Shown piece by piece: positions 22,224 through 34,433 of a stretch of DNA of 64,000 nt. The DNA comes from Poa pratensis (taxonomy: Eukaryota > Streptophyta > Magnoliopsida > Poales > Poaceae). Where the stretch lies: contig CAMZMU010000040.1 in NCBI GenBank assembly GCA_947311845.1, positions 60,633,901 through 60,697,900 of the forward strand. Direction: 5' to 3'. The position numbers were made by a program, and so were the translations under genes. Each line of letters begins with the position of its first letter. Position 1 is the first letter of the stretch. Under the pieces are notes generated by a model, which worked only from the letters and a program-made list of their open reading frames with translations, did not search any database and was not told where the DNA came from.

Positions 22224-25216
22224 TTTTTTCTCTTATGTTTAGGTCAAATTTGATGTGCTACTGGCTGCTATTTCATCAGTTAAGTTTTCAATTGTCTGGG
22301 ATTATCTATCACTATCTGCATTTCTGTGCAGTCATGGGCGCCTAGCTTAATTTTCATGAAGCTTTTCTGTTTTTGTTTGTGATTAGTTTCAACTTGTACA
22401 TACGTGATTGGTTTTGTTGCATATACCATCTGACTTTTTCTAGAGTCTGGGGCGTTATAATAAAACCTTGTGTCAGCTCTCCGACCATGTGTTAGCTACT
22501 GATTTCTTTGTTTGTTGATGGTTACTTATTTGTTTTGCACTGGGTCAATACTTTTAAAGAAGATCAATGCAGAAGGATAAAGATCGCCTGGACGGTATTG
22601 ATGAGGGAAATATGAAGTGTATGCCATTTTTGTGTGGTATATTTTTTACCGTATGTTCTTGTTTTTTTTAAATATATGTTTGTTTCATTGTAATGTTGTG
22701 CTTTTTTATCCGAGAATGCAGGGTGCATCAGGATCAGATTATGAGATAGTGTTACACTGTTAAAGGCAATGAATATGTTTAAGTTTTTTTTGTGCACTGT
22801 TTTTTATAGTACTGTTAGCTAGCCATTTCCTGCCGACTAAATATATTTGGCGACGCTAAATGGAGTGAAATATCTGTAGTAAATTTGTGGCTGCATTTTG
22901 CTGTAATTTTTCATATGTAGTGGTGCACTCTAGATTTTTTCGCCCTGCAATTTTTTTTGCAAGAACTAGAGGAAGTTTTTTTTGGCAGCTACAATCACTT
23001 ATTCAAAGTGTGGTGTATCAAAAAAGGCATTTGTTGCCATATATTTTTAAAAATTAAAAATAGTATTTTAAAATTTCTAAAAATAAATCTGGATGTAGCT
23101 TATACCGTATCCAACAGTTGTGCAAATTTTCAATCCAAAATTCTTTATCTTTTGGGCTATGTAAAAAATACAAATTTTCGCAAGATTTGGAGGTGCACTG
23201 TTCACACACCATATATATAATTTTCTCTTTTTTGTGCAGCATAGAATACAGCGTATTTCGAATTAAGATTTTACACATTTGTAGTATATATGGTTGGCTA
23301 TATCCACATATTTTTCAATGATTTTTTGACACTTTTAAATTTGTATTTCGAACGTTCAAAATGAAGGGCCACATGTAGGGCATGCCTAGCTGCATTTTGC
23401 ACTAAAGTTTCTCCATGTCACAATTCGTTAGAAACTGTTTCTGCATGACACCATTCGTTAGAAACTGGAAAACTTACTCTCCTCTGCAGTCATTAGTCCT
23501 GATCCTATTTTTGTGCAAGATGGGCACCGAGGTGACTCTCTACAGCCACTTAACGTTCTATATTTGTGCATGATCAGTAGTCATCGCTGTGTACTGTTAA
23601 ATATATACAGTGCTAATGATACCTCCCAACAACATTGAAAAAAGAAAAAAAGAAAATGGTACCACCCAACAGAGAGATTGGTCGACTTGCTAGCAACATA
23701 AGAAGCCAGTCCAGAATCAAACAACCACAAGTAAGACATCTGGAAATTACATTCCACTATGGCTATTTATGTGATGTGATTGGCATAGTTTGCAGGTAAT
23801 TAATCATGTCCATCCTGCCGAGATCTAGTGCCTCAAAGTTCTTCAACACAAGATGTGGAGGCAAGTTGAACCTGTCAAGTTATCAGAAATTCAAAATACA
23901 CACTGCACATTTCAGAACTCCTAACGAAATATATAGTTTATTTCATTACTAAGTTAAGCATGATAATGCGCCACATTTGTTGTATATTGGATGTTATTCA
24001 TATAAGCTTTCCCGCGGCCAAGCCGGACGGTGAAAAAATATCTGAATTAAATACTAAATTATGATGTCGTTGGTAGTCCTTGCCACCTGTATTATGAATA
24101 CACCTTAGTTTTGGTTCGTAGATATTTCTCCTGAATGTTATCCGGGACTGTTCTATATAAGTATGAATGATGACTATAAAGTATTATATGTGTATTTGTT
24201 ATTATGTTTTTTCTCTTAAAATATTAATGATATGCGACTCTTGTTCATAATGTGAACCTGAATATTTTAACAGGCTTACAGTGGGGATTTCTACATAATT
24301 TGAACGATGTTTTCATGAATTTCCATGTGCCGTGTTAAGTTAAGGTTGTTTCTTGGACGTCAGTAGCCTGGCCAAGCTCCATCAAGGGCGTGCCGACCCA
24401 TCTGTGTCAACGAGCAAGATAAAAAAAACACTCCTGTGTGAGGCTGCACCCCTTGAGGCCTCGTTTGGCAGCAGTGTTTTGAAGAGTTTTTGCGTGTATT
24501 TTCCTGACCCAACCGAATACTCGGAAATCCACCGGTGGTCCATTAGGCAGGCTGGTCTCGGCCGATCTATTTCCTCATTATTTTCTTGTAGTCTCTTCGG
24601 ATCTTATTTACCTTCTCGGGTCCAGCTTCCCGAAACTACAAAAAAAAGTGATGAAACAAGCTTGAAGTTCCAATTTGTGTGATGAAACAAACTGTGTTCA
24701 AACAGAGACTTCTAGTTCATACACGGGATCAAAACCATTTTTGTGTGACGAGACCTTTGTGTTCCTGTAATGTTGCGTGTAATGATAAATGTTGCATTAA
24801 AAGTACTGCTTAAACTGTGTGATCAAAGACTAAATATTATATTTTTTTGTTGTGTATTAATCACGTGATGTGAAAAGATCATTTATCGCCGATACATCTT
24901 GTGTAACCCTCTGTGCCAATTCGAAAATATCTTATTAGTAAGAAATTAAAAACCGACGCGGCAATGCCTATCTACCTGGAAAAATGATCGGATTATAAAG
25001 AAAGTGAAGGACGATGCGACGATGCCCCCCAACCTGAAAGTACAGTGGTATGTTCGACCTCGTTTTGCCGTTCGTCTGTCCAGTGATCCCTAATGCGCCT
25101 TCGAGAACATAATATCACCAACACTATAATAAGTTTATTAATTATCATGTTGCAATAATATTTGACTATTTTCTTTTTGACGTGAACAAATTTTGACTAT
25201 TGGTACTACCGTAGTA
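22224..25216. other. AT-rich intergenic region, no gene recognised
   Basis: Upstream of GT47 copy B beyond the end of duplication homology. Short frames occur but none carries a recognisable domain. A small direct repeat (cattcgttagaaactg) occurs near 23425-23468. A stretch on the minus strand at about 23790-23880 is open for some 30 codons and could be an exon relic, but this is too short to name. Confidence 0.5.
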
Positions 25217-25341
25217 CTCCTCCGTTACAAATTACATGACACACATTTGGGTAGAAACGGCTGTATCTAGATACTGAACAATCATAGATATACCCGTATT
25301 AGACAAATTTAAGTTAACTAATTTGAAACCGAGAGAGAGAG
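25217..25341. mobile_element. Degenerate Stowaway-type MITE (125 bp)
   Basis: It begins ctcctccgttacaaatta, ends taatttgaaaccgagagagagag, and has TA on both sides. Inner arms containing gtatctagata and tagatataccc are weakly complementary. The copy is older than the one at 25695, judged by its imperfect ends. Confidence 0.7.
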
Positions 25342-25694
25342 TAGGAAGAGTCAGGAATCTTTCAACCAGGGCGGAACATCAGAGAAACGAATTGTGCATG
25401 CATGGCACGTGAAAAATCCAAAAAGGCCACAAGTACACGCACTTCCATTCAAAAGGCTCCGAATGCTTAAAAAAAAGAAGTTTATCCGCGCGTGCATTGA
25501 CAAAACGTCGGAGTGGTCAAACCCAGCCGACATGTGGGACTGGGCGCATGTAGAGGAGACGTACGGCGTGTCACCGATCACGTGCAGTCCCTCCGATGCG
25601 AGCTATGCAGGCTTCATGCCTCGAGTGCGGCGATTACGATCCGGTTGGTGCATGCCTCTATTTAATTTTCGTTTAAGAGACAAAATAGGTTATA

Positions 25695-25817
25695 CTCCCT
25701 CCGTTCCAAATTATTTGACTTGTGTTTGTTTAAATACGGACGTATCTATAATTGTTTAGTGTCTAGATACATCCGTATTTAGACAAACTCAAGTCAAGTA
25801 ATTTGGAACGGAGGGAG
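25695..25817. mobile_element. Stowaway-type MITE (123 bp), well preserved
   Basis: The ends ctccctccgttccaaatta and taatttggaacggagggag are perfect inverted repeats and TA flanks both sides. The whole element can fold into a hairpin. Confidence 0.95.
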
Positions 25818-26103
25818 TACTAATCTAGCCTATAAGGCCACTAAATGACACAGGTCGATTCGGTACTTTATTGTAGGGGGGGTATTTTCTTTCTGGCGCT
25901 TAAGTAAACTTGTAGTCACTAATGATCCTATAAACTTTCACCACATCTGGTCCCTCCACGAAAACGTCATTCACTTTGTCTTGTCTGAAACTGCAAAACG
26001 CAAAAAAAAAAAAAAATAGTCAGCACAAATAAGCCATTTGATATTTGTCTGATGTGAAATGACGGATGATATTTGCTAATGGAATATTCAGCACTGTCCA
26101 CCG

Positions 26104-26229
26104 TGGCGTTTTCCAATCTTAGAGCTTCTAATAATCTCAGAATAAGCCATTTGATATGTTGATTTTTAATCTCAGTGCCTCTGACAATCTCATAATACGA
26201 CTTAGAGGCTCTGAGATTGGAAAACGCCA
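26104..26229. mobile_element. Foldback/MITE-like element (126 bp)
   Basis: The ends tggcgttttccaatct and agattggaaaacgcca are a perfect 16-bp inverted repeat, and complementarity continues with mismatches to about 24 bp. I could not find a target duplication, so the superfamily is open. Confidence 0.6.
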
Positions 26230-27183
26230 TATCAATGACTTAGATTTTTTTTGACAAGGCGAACCAAATTGCGGTTTCTGAAATTTTTAGAGTTTTTTGT
26301 AATTTTTCAGAACACCAACGTGAATGGCTTTTTTGGGAGGAGCTAGATCTGTCCTACAACTTTTTAAGGGGCCACTAGTAGCTGAAAGTTTGCTTAAGCG
26401 CCATTTAGAAAAAAAAAAAAAGATACGGAGAGGGAGCAGTGCGACCGCGGTGGTGCCTACTTCTCGTTGTCGGCCGCCTACCTACCTGTATACCAGCCAA
26501 TTGTAGTTAAGAATGACGTACTTTTGATTACCCCGTTTGAATTTCCGATACTTTTTTGCTAGAGATACTAAGTTGTTTTCAGAAAACGTATGTGAAACGA
26601 AGGAATTAAGCTAATTTGCCGGAGATTCATCGAGTGAGATCACGAATAAAAGGAGATGATAATGGCCGTCGCCACGACTATCGCTTCAGGTTGATCAGCA
26701 TCTTTTTATTCCACATTTCCAGAAGACATGTTCGTGCATGGTCAGAATATAGAACGAGTACTATTCTTTGATCTTTCTCGAGCCGCAAATCGTATACAGT
26801 GCGTGGATCAGAAACTTTCCACATGCGGTATGTAACCCACAGAAACGGAATCTTTCAAACGGCATGCAAAATGGGTTGAATAAAAATGAAAGACCGGGCA
26901 ATTAAGCGATGAGAATAGACCGACGAAAGAAGGATCAATTCGAAAGTCAAGTCGAGGAGCCGCTCTCCTCTCCTCTCCTCCTGGTCAGCACCGACCCCCA
27001 TGTCAATCCAATCCAACCCGTTTTTACCATCTCCTCCCTGCAGTCATTCCACGCATGTTAATCTTATCCAAGCGATTGCTTTGTACTCCCTCTACGCTGG
27101 AAAAAAAATCTCTATGTACTTTTTCGATAAAAGAAATATATTGATATGGTGAAGATACCACTTACCTACAAACTCTGCAATAA
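26230..27183. other. Intergenic region, no gene recognised
   Basis: No domain-bearing frame. A lone Stowaway-like end (ctccctctacgctgg, near 27086) has no partner and is probably a MITE remnant. Confidence 0.5.
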
Positions 27184-27690
27184 CGAAATATACTAAACAC
27201 TTTATCGATGCGTGTAGCTCTACAACAAAAAGAAGAAGAAGAATAAACAAAAGATCCCTCTACAGTGATCAATTCCCTTTAACTGCAACACAAACCACTA
27301 CCAAGACAACACCAAGAGTATAATATTCTCTAAAAGCGACGCCTCCAAGAAGAAAACAGTGCACAAATGTTATCGCCGCCCCATCATAAATCTTAGGTTT
27401 TCACCCTGGAAGAAGTTCGCGTTGTAAAAACACAAAAGAACGAAATATACTAAACACATTATCGATGCGCATAGCTATACACCAAAAAGAAGAAGAAGAA
27501 AAAACAAAAGATCCCGCTACAGTGATCAATTCCTTTTAACTGCAACACAAACCACTACCAAGACAACACCAAGAGTATAATATTCTCTAAAAGCGACGCC
27601 TCCAAAAAGGAAACAGTGCACAAAGGCTATCGCCGCCCGATCATAGATCTTAGGTTTTCACCCTGAAAGAAGTTCGCGTTCTAAAAAGAT
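27184..27690. repeat. 257-bp tandem repeat, two copies
   Basis: The block starting cgaaatatactaaacac (27184) recurs at 27441 with about 5-8% differences. Both contain aaagcgacgcctccaa and cttaggttttcaccctg. The sequence type is common in the non-coding parts of Triticeae retroelements, but I cannot assign it to one family. Confidence 0.85.
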
Positions 27691-28925
27691 GCCTTCAGCA
27701 AGGCCATTGTGAGGCACGACCAATTAAGGGTAGACATTAGATTTTCAACCTAAAAAATAAGACTTTGTACTCCTCCTATGTTTCCACCCCTGCTTGCGCT
27801 GTCGCTGCTACAAGTCATGAATCACCATGCAAAGTCCTCATCGACCCGGATACTCAGTCCGCCATTACTAGATCTCAGACCTTAGCCGCCATGACATTCG
27901 TCGTCACCAAAGAAATCAAAATACCGACATGTCCCATGGTGACAACAAACAACGAAACTTCGCGCCACTCCATTCTGAAGCCTCACAGCAAGAAGGTGCA
28001 CATAATCGAATCCCATCTGATGCAGCAATCTATAGGCATCAAGCAGATCACTAGCGGCTTGTCACCGACCAGATCAATGAGGGAAGGGGGCCTCGTCGTC
28101 CAGATTGGCCCGGGCGGAGGCGACCCGGGAGTCGCGCTCGATTTGGAGAGCTGGAAGCTGTCTCGTCTGACTGCACCATCCCCCGCGCTTAATCTGAGTG
28201 TTAGGCTACCGGAGTAATACTTAATCCATTAACACGCGTAGACTTCTTCGCTCCTGGCCTCCCCTATAAAACGCGCTCTCCCATTTCTTCAACTCCAGCA
28301 ACTTCGTCAACCTCCTCCGGCTTTGCCCTATAGCTTCTAAACTCAATCACCCATTCACCCAGTCCCTCCTCCAATGAACTCGGCTTGCTTCTTCTTTTGC
28401 GTTCTAGCGCGGAGGTCATCGTGTTCTTCAAGCTATGCTTAGTGTTCTACCTTTGTGCTTGGGTTTGCGTTGTGTTGTAAGCTGTGATCAGCGCTCTTGC
28501 ATCTCCGGCCATTGTGGCTTTATTAATTTAAAGCTGGGCACTTGGTGCCTATTTTCTAAAAAAGAACCAGTACCATGTGCACACCTTATTGCACAGTGGT
28601 CACCAGCTGAGAGCCTGAGACGTCTCTGATTGCTCAAAAGTGGCCGTTACCACCTTCCTGAAGATCGACACAGTCTGCTCGAAGGTGCTGCTCCCTTAGT
28701 GGCGAATCGAAAAACTACCGAAAGACATTCATATAATCAGATCCTCTTCATTCACCGAGAGATCTCCAAGCGTGATCCCTAAGACCTTTAGCAACACCGT
28801 TTCAGACGTGCTAGCCTTCTTCACATGTGTAACAGCATCTCCAGGCGCTGCTTTCATTAATTAAGAGAAGAGTTACAGAAAATAAACGGAAGGAAGAAGA
28901 GGCATAGACCTATGCAAACATGAAA
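27691..28925. other. Region with weak coding and promoter-like signals
   Basis: A plus-strand frame at 27765-28217 is open for 150 codons but has no ATG at its start, no recognisable domain and low complexity at the end, so I do not call it a gene. A TATA-like motif (cccctataaaacgcgc, about 28262) is followed by a C-rich leader and a short ATG frame (MNSACFFFC, from 28375) that stops after about 22 codons. This could be the 5' end of a truncated gene. Confidence 0.35.
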
Positions 28926-29969
28926 GAGGATTTAACAGTTTTAGTCCCACATCTTACACGTTTTGGACTTTTTAGTCCCACATCTTGCAAATTGAACAGT
29001 GTTAGTACCACAACTTGTTTAGAGTGGACTTTTTAGTCATGGCCGCCTCTGATCACGACACGTGGACGCCACGGTGGCATGTTACTTTGCAGAGAACACC
29101 TGAAGCTTATTGACAAAGTGAGGGTTCTTGCTAGCCTGCTGCAGGAAGGCAATCATCTTGCCCTGCCGCTGCTCCATGTTGAGCACTCTTCGCTCAACAT
29201 CTTCAATCTGGAACAATGTTCCCGACTGCTGCTGCTGCTGCTGCTTGAATTTCCAGACTTCAGCCTGAAGGTTTGCTTTCTCCCGTGCAAGCCGGTCAAT
29301 CTCATCTTCAAAGAATGCACGCTCATTATCAGGCAGCGCACCGGGCTGATGGCTGTGGCTGTGGATTGGCTTTCGCCTGTAGATATTCTTCAGCAGCTGC
29401 TTCTGCCCCGTGTCGAGGGCGCCTCCTCCGCCGCATCCGACCACTGTCCAGTAGAACCTAGGCGAGCACTTGAATCCTCCGCAACCTCCACTGCCCGACG
29501 GGAGGGCGCCGGAGGCACGGCATCCTACGCTGCCCGACGGGAGGCCGCCGGAGCCACCGCAACCTCCCCTGCCCGATGCAAGGGCGCCGCGACCGCCGGA
29601 ACGCGACCAGGTGTAGGGTAATCGTCCGAAACCGCCTCTCCGTGCGACGCCATTTGGGAGCTCCGCCGCCGGCGTGGAGGATTTGGAATCCGATTTGGGC
29701 AGGAGGATGCGGGATATGGTGTCGATTTGGTCCAATCCGCCGCCACCGCTGTCTATATAAGCAGTGGACGTATCCGTCAAGCTGGACAATTCGAGGGGGT
29801 TCTCTGCAAAATTAACTGCCACCGTGGCGTCCACGTGTCGTGATCTGAGCGGCCAGGACTAAAAAGTCCACTCTAAACAAGTTTAGGTACTAACGACGTT
29901 CATTTTACAAGAATTGGGACTAAAAAGTACAAATCGTGCAAGATGTGGGACTAAAAGCGTTAAATCCTC
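28926..29969. mobile_element. Pack-MULE-like element carrying a heat-shock-factor fragment
   Basis: The 1044-bp element has long terminal inverted repeats of about 170 bp, starting gaggatttaac and ending gttaaatcctc, roughly 85% identical to each other. It is flanked by a perfect 9-bp direct repeat, aacatgaaa (28917-28925 and 29970-29978). Long TIRs with a 9-bp target duplication define Mutator-like elements (family knowledge). There is no transposase. Instead the interior contains host-gene sequence from a class-A4 heat shock factor and other GC-rich sequence, which is the definition of a Pack-MULE. Confidence 0.9.
29082..29834 (-). pseudogene. Captured HsfA4-like fragment (linker and oligomerisation domain) in a chimeric open frame
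   Basis: The 250-codon open frame has no ATG at its start and begins inside the right TIR. Its first half is glycine/serine-rich with short repeats ([13 protein letters not shown]) and has no recognised domain. The second half is unmistakably from a plant class-A4 heat shock transcription factor: [20 protein letters not shown], then the HR-A/B coiled-coil region ([20 protein letters not shown]) and [19 protein letters not shown]. The DNA-binding domain that should precede it is absent and the C-terminal activation region is missing. The frame ends inside the left TIR. If it were expressed it would be an oligomerisation-only peptide, but no start codon supports this. The family call is firm, any function is speculation. 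Confidence 0.85.
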
Positions 29970-29984
29970 AACATGAAAAGAGAG

Positions 29985-30340
29985 GTTGCTAGTTTAACCT
30001 AAGCCGTCTCAGAAGAAGCTCACGACACTGTAACGATCGCTGAAGTAGCAGGGAGCACAACATCGCGGCTCGCCGCAATCCAGCAGCCTTCCACGCTGCT
30101 GAGTGGGATTTGGTGGTGTTCTGAAAGATACAAGCGTTGCGCTGGAGCCAAAGTTTCCATTCTCCGTCAGCCATTTACAAAGGACATGAGAAGGACCCTT
30201 GCACGGGCAGAAGACGGACATCGGCATCCCGAGATATCTGCAGTGGAAGGATTTCACCGGGCGGGGCACGAATGCAGTATAAAAGAAACAAAGAAAAGAA
30301 AGACTATCATCACGTACCACTGATTAGGGACTGCTTCCCT
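29985..30340 (-). pseudogene. LINE reverse-transcriptase C-terminal (RVT zinc-binding/tail) remnant
   Basis: On the minus strand a piece reads LWLQRNACIFQNTTKS, close to the WLxRNxRIF motif at the end of plant LINE ORF2 proteins. Around it the frame is broken. The remainder (30010-30320) is open in another frame without a clear match. It is an old fragment next to the Pack-MULE. Confidence 0.45.
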
Positions 30341-30977
30341 CTTTTGAAAATCAAATAAAATAAATAGCCAAGTGCTTCTTGCAATGATACCAGGCCATGT
30401 TCTGAACTTCTGATATTTGACAAGGAGCAGTGCTTCTAGTCAAAATTTCCTGCCGTGCGGTGAGCTATAAGCGAGTCAGCACTGTGGCCAAAAGAGGAGT
30501 ATGTGTTTATATACAGATATATTTCGCAGAAGCCGGATATATTTTGCACCATACTGATGTATTAATACAGTGCATGTTAATCTGTTATCAGTGTAAAGAA
30601 GCGCAGACTCATCCCGATAACTGCATCTGTAATACTTTGATTTTACCAGGCTCCGTAAACATTTCACAATGGAGAAGTTGCATTCTGGGATCATGCACGT
30701 GCGCAAAACGGAATTGCAACATGATGATCTGAGGTGTGAAGTGGAGGGCGCATGATACCAAAGAAAGATTCTTGCATCATCATATTGTTGGGTACACAAT
30801 CATTGACCACTGCCATGCGGAGACCGTCAAGTTGAGCCAAGGCGGCTACGACCGAAAGAGGAAAGCTGAAAGTGACTGATGAACAATCGAACGTGAATGC
30901 AGAAAACCCAGATAAATATCCATGCGATCTCGCTCTCTGTAGCACAGATCAAGATAAACAGCCAAGACACTCGATCC
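30341..30977. other. Upstream region of the LRR receptor kinase pseudogene
   Basis: No gene recognised. Short overlapping frames on both strands have no domain. Confidence 0.5.
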
Positions 30978-33900
30978 ATGGCCGCTCCACCGTCGTCCGC
31001 CCGCACTCCCATCATCCTCCTCCTGCTATCGCTCTCGGCCATCTCCACTTCTTCTTCTTCTCCGAGCCAGGCCAACGGCAGCGACACGGACCTCGCCGCG
31101 CTGCTGGCTTTCAAAGCCCGGCTCGCCGACCCTCTCGGCATCCTTGCCAGCAACTGGACCGGCACGTCCTTCTGCTACTGGGTCGGCGTCTCGTGCAGCC
31201 TTCGTCGGCAGCGCGTCACCGCTCTTTCGATGTGGGACACTCCCCTCGCCGGACCTCTGGCTCCTCATCTCGGTAACCTCTCTTTCCTCTCCGTCCTTAA
31301 CCTTACCGGAACCAACCTCACGGGTTCCATCCCTCCCGAACTCGGTAGGCTACGCCGGCTTACCTACCTTCGTCTCAAGGGAAATAGCCTGTCAGATGCT
31401 ATTCCTACTGCTCTGATGAACCTCGCAAGCCTCGAGTACCTTAGTCTAAGTTCCAACCAACTCTCGGTCAAATCCCTTCCGAGCTGTTCATTCGTATGCC
31501 GAAACTTGAGGTGATTTCTCTGTCTGGAAATGACGTGAGTGGCCAAATACCATCCAATCTATTCAGTAACACGTCTTCCTTAAAGTACATCTACTTTTCT
31601 GATAACAGACTCTCCGGACAGATCCCTCCCGATATGCTACTAGGCTTGCACAGCCTCAGACTAATTGATTTGTCTAAAAATCAGCTGAGTGGCCCAATAC
31701 CACCATATTTGTTCAATAACACACCATCCTTGATTCAAATGCACTTTGGAGATAATAGCCTATCAGGTTCCATCCCACAAGCCGTATACAACATGTCCAT
31801 GTTGCAGTACATGTTTTTTTATAAGAACAACCTTACTGGGACGATCCCAGTCAACCAAAGTTTTAACCTCCCAATGTTACAAACTCTTGACTTCTACGGT
31901 AACAAATTTGCGGTCCGGTTTCACGAGGGCTTGCATCATGTCAGTCCCTACAAGAACTGAATTTGGCTGAAAATCTTTTTTCAGATGTAGTGCCATTATG
32001 GTTTGATGAATTGCAAAACCTCAACACCTTTCGTTGGGTGGAAATAACTTTGTTGGCTCGATCCCAGCTGCTCTTAGCAATATCACAAGTCTTACCATCC
32101 TAGACCTCTCTGACTGCAGCCTCAAAGGAGACATTCCACCAGAATTAGGACTGATGCAAAAACTCTCCTACCTACATCTCGGAGTCAATCAACTTACTGG
32201 TACAATTCCAGCTTCCCTCGGGAATTTATCTGAGTTGTCTTACCTAAACTTGTACGCAAATAAATTATCCGGCTTAGTACCGTCAACTCTCGGGAACATT
32301 GCAGCTTTGGAAGTGCTTGGCCTGCAAAATAACAATCTAGAGGGAAATATTATGGAGTTATTGTCGGCACTTTCTAATTGCAGAAGCCTCCAGTCAATTG
32401 ACGTAGGGGGTAATTCTTTCACAGGTGCCCTTTCTGACCATGTAGGAAACCTCACTTCACGAGTAATCAAATTCCTTGCAAATGATAACAAGTTAGTAGG
32501 TGGACTTCCGACAACTATTTCGAACATAAGTGACCTTGAATGGGTAGATTTTTCTAACAACCTACTCACCGAGCCGATCCCATCATCCATCTCTATGTTG
32601 AAAAATCTCACGTGGCTTGATCTCTCTAGCAATGGCATGTTAGGCGCTATTCCAACAGAAATGGGCATTCTTGAGAGCCTACAACGGTTGCTTCTCCAAA
32701 AAACAAATACTCTGGCTCTATACCAAGCAGCTTTGGTAATCTTAGTAGACTAGAGAAAATCGACTTGTCTAATAACCAATTAAGTTCGACGTTACCTGCA
32801 AGCCTTTTCCACCTTGATAGGCTTGTCGAACTCAATGTTTCTTACAATTCTTTTGTTGGTGCACTGCCGGTGGATATTTCTGGGCTAACACAAACGAACC
32901 AAATGGACCTTTCTTCCAATTTCTTCATAGGGGCATACCTGAAACAATGGGACAACTTAAGATGCTAAACCACCTAAATCTGTCACACAACTCATTCGGA
33001 GGCACGATACAAGACTCGCTTCAAAAGCTAACTACCTTAGCATCATTAGACCTTTCTTTCAACAACCTCTCTGGTACCATTCCTATGTATCTTGCAAACT
33101 TTACCGACTTGAGCACCTTGAACCTCTCATTCAATAGGCTAGAAGGCCAAATACCAGTGGGAGGTGTTTTCTCAAACCTCCCATTGCAATCTTTGATTGG
33201 GAATGCTGGGCTCTGTGGTGCTCCGCGCCTAGGATTACCGCAATGTCTTGACAAGTCTCGTTCAAGTAAGAGACACTTGCTAAAATTTCTACTCCCAGTT
33301 GCCATGGTAACTTTTGTCTGCATTGCTATTTTCTTATACCTATGGATCACAAAGACTAAGAGAATAAGGAAGAGGTCAAAATGTCTGTTGATCCAATCGA
33401 TGGCATAGGCCATCAGATAGTATCCTACCATGAGCTGGTTCGTGCCACAAAGAATTTCAGTGAAGATAACATATTGGGATCCGGAAGCTTTGGAAAAGTT
33501 TACAAAGGAGAACTGAATGGTTTGGTGGTCGCGATAAAAGTTCTAGACATGCAGCTGGAGCAAGCCATGAGAAGCTTCGACGCGAGTGTCGTGTGCTTCG
33601 TATGGCGCGGCACCGCAACCTGATACGGATAATCAACACTTGTTCCAACCTAGACTTCAGAGCACTCGTGCTTCAGTACATGCCAAATGACAGTTTAGAG
33701 ACGCTACTACATCGGTCTCAGAATACAGTGCACTTGGGCTTCCTCGAGAGGCTCGACATCATGCTTGATGTGTCGATGGCGATGGAGTATCTGCACCATG
33801 ATCACTACGAGTGATTTTGCACTGCGACTTGAAACCTAGCAACGTGCTGTTTGATGAGGATATGACTGCACATGTGGCAGACTTCGGCATTGCAAGGTTG

Positions 33901-34433
33901 CTTCTAGGTGAGGACAACTCCATGATTTGCACAGCATGCCTGGGACAGTTGGCTACATGGCGCCAGGTACTGAACTTGCACCTGTTAAACCACTGCCTTA
34001 TTCTGGTTTACCATACATGCTTGCGCTCATGTTTGTTCCTGTGTTTCTTGTTCTTGGTAGAGTATGGGTCTCTTGGAAAAGCATCACGGAAGAGTGACGT
34101 ATTCAGCTATGGGATCATGCTCCTCGAAGTCTTTACCGGCAGAAGACCAACAGATGCTATGTTCGGGGGAGAACTAACCCTTAGGCAGTGGGTTCACCGT
34201 GCATTCCCGCGAGCTTGTCCATGTCGTTGATTGCCAGCTACTTCAAGGCTCCTCCTGCTCTAGCTGCAACTTGGATGATGGTTTCTTGCGTCGGTATTTG
34301 AGCTAGGTTTGATCAGCTCCAGCGACTCTCCTGACCAGAGAATGATGATGAGTGATGTGGTCGTGAGGTTGAAGAAGATCAAAGCAGAGTATAGTAAACG
34401 GACAGCAGTGACGTCACGTGGTGAACCACAGTG
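30978..34433 (+). pseudogene. LRR receptor-like kinase (subfamily XII, Xa21/FLS2 type), heavily disrupted
   Basis: From the ATG at 30978 ([11 protein letters not shown]) the sequence reads a signal peptide, an LRRNT cap ([19 protein letters not shown]) and then some twenty LRRs of type LxxLxLSxNxLSGxIP up to about 33150. A membrane segment follows (near 33290-33350, LLPVAMVTFVCIAIFLYLWI), then a kinase domain: [43 protein letters not shown], and [19 protein letters not shown]. The catalytic loop is HCD, so it is a non-RD kinase, as in pattern-recognition receptors of this subfamily. An intron (about 33967-34060, gt...ag) lies between GYMAP and EYGS, the conserved position in the family. The gene is dead: frame changes near 31480, 31950, 32720, 32940, 33390, 33590, 33930 and 34190 and a stop at 33812. 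The original end is probably the tga at 34431. Confidence 0.9.

Noticed and set aside
27086..27125. Stowaway-like end ctccctctacgctgg
   Set aside because: No matching second end within a few hundred bases, so I do not annotate it as a MITE.
27765..28217. 150-codon open frame
   Set aside because: It starts with a non-ATG codon, matches nothing I recognise and lies after a retroelement-like tandem repeat.
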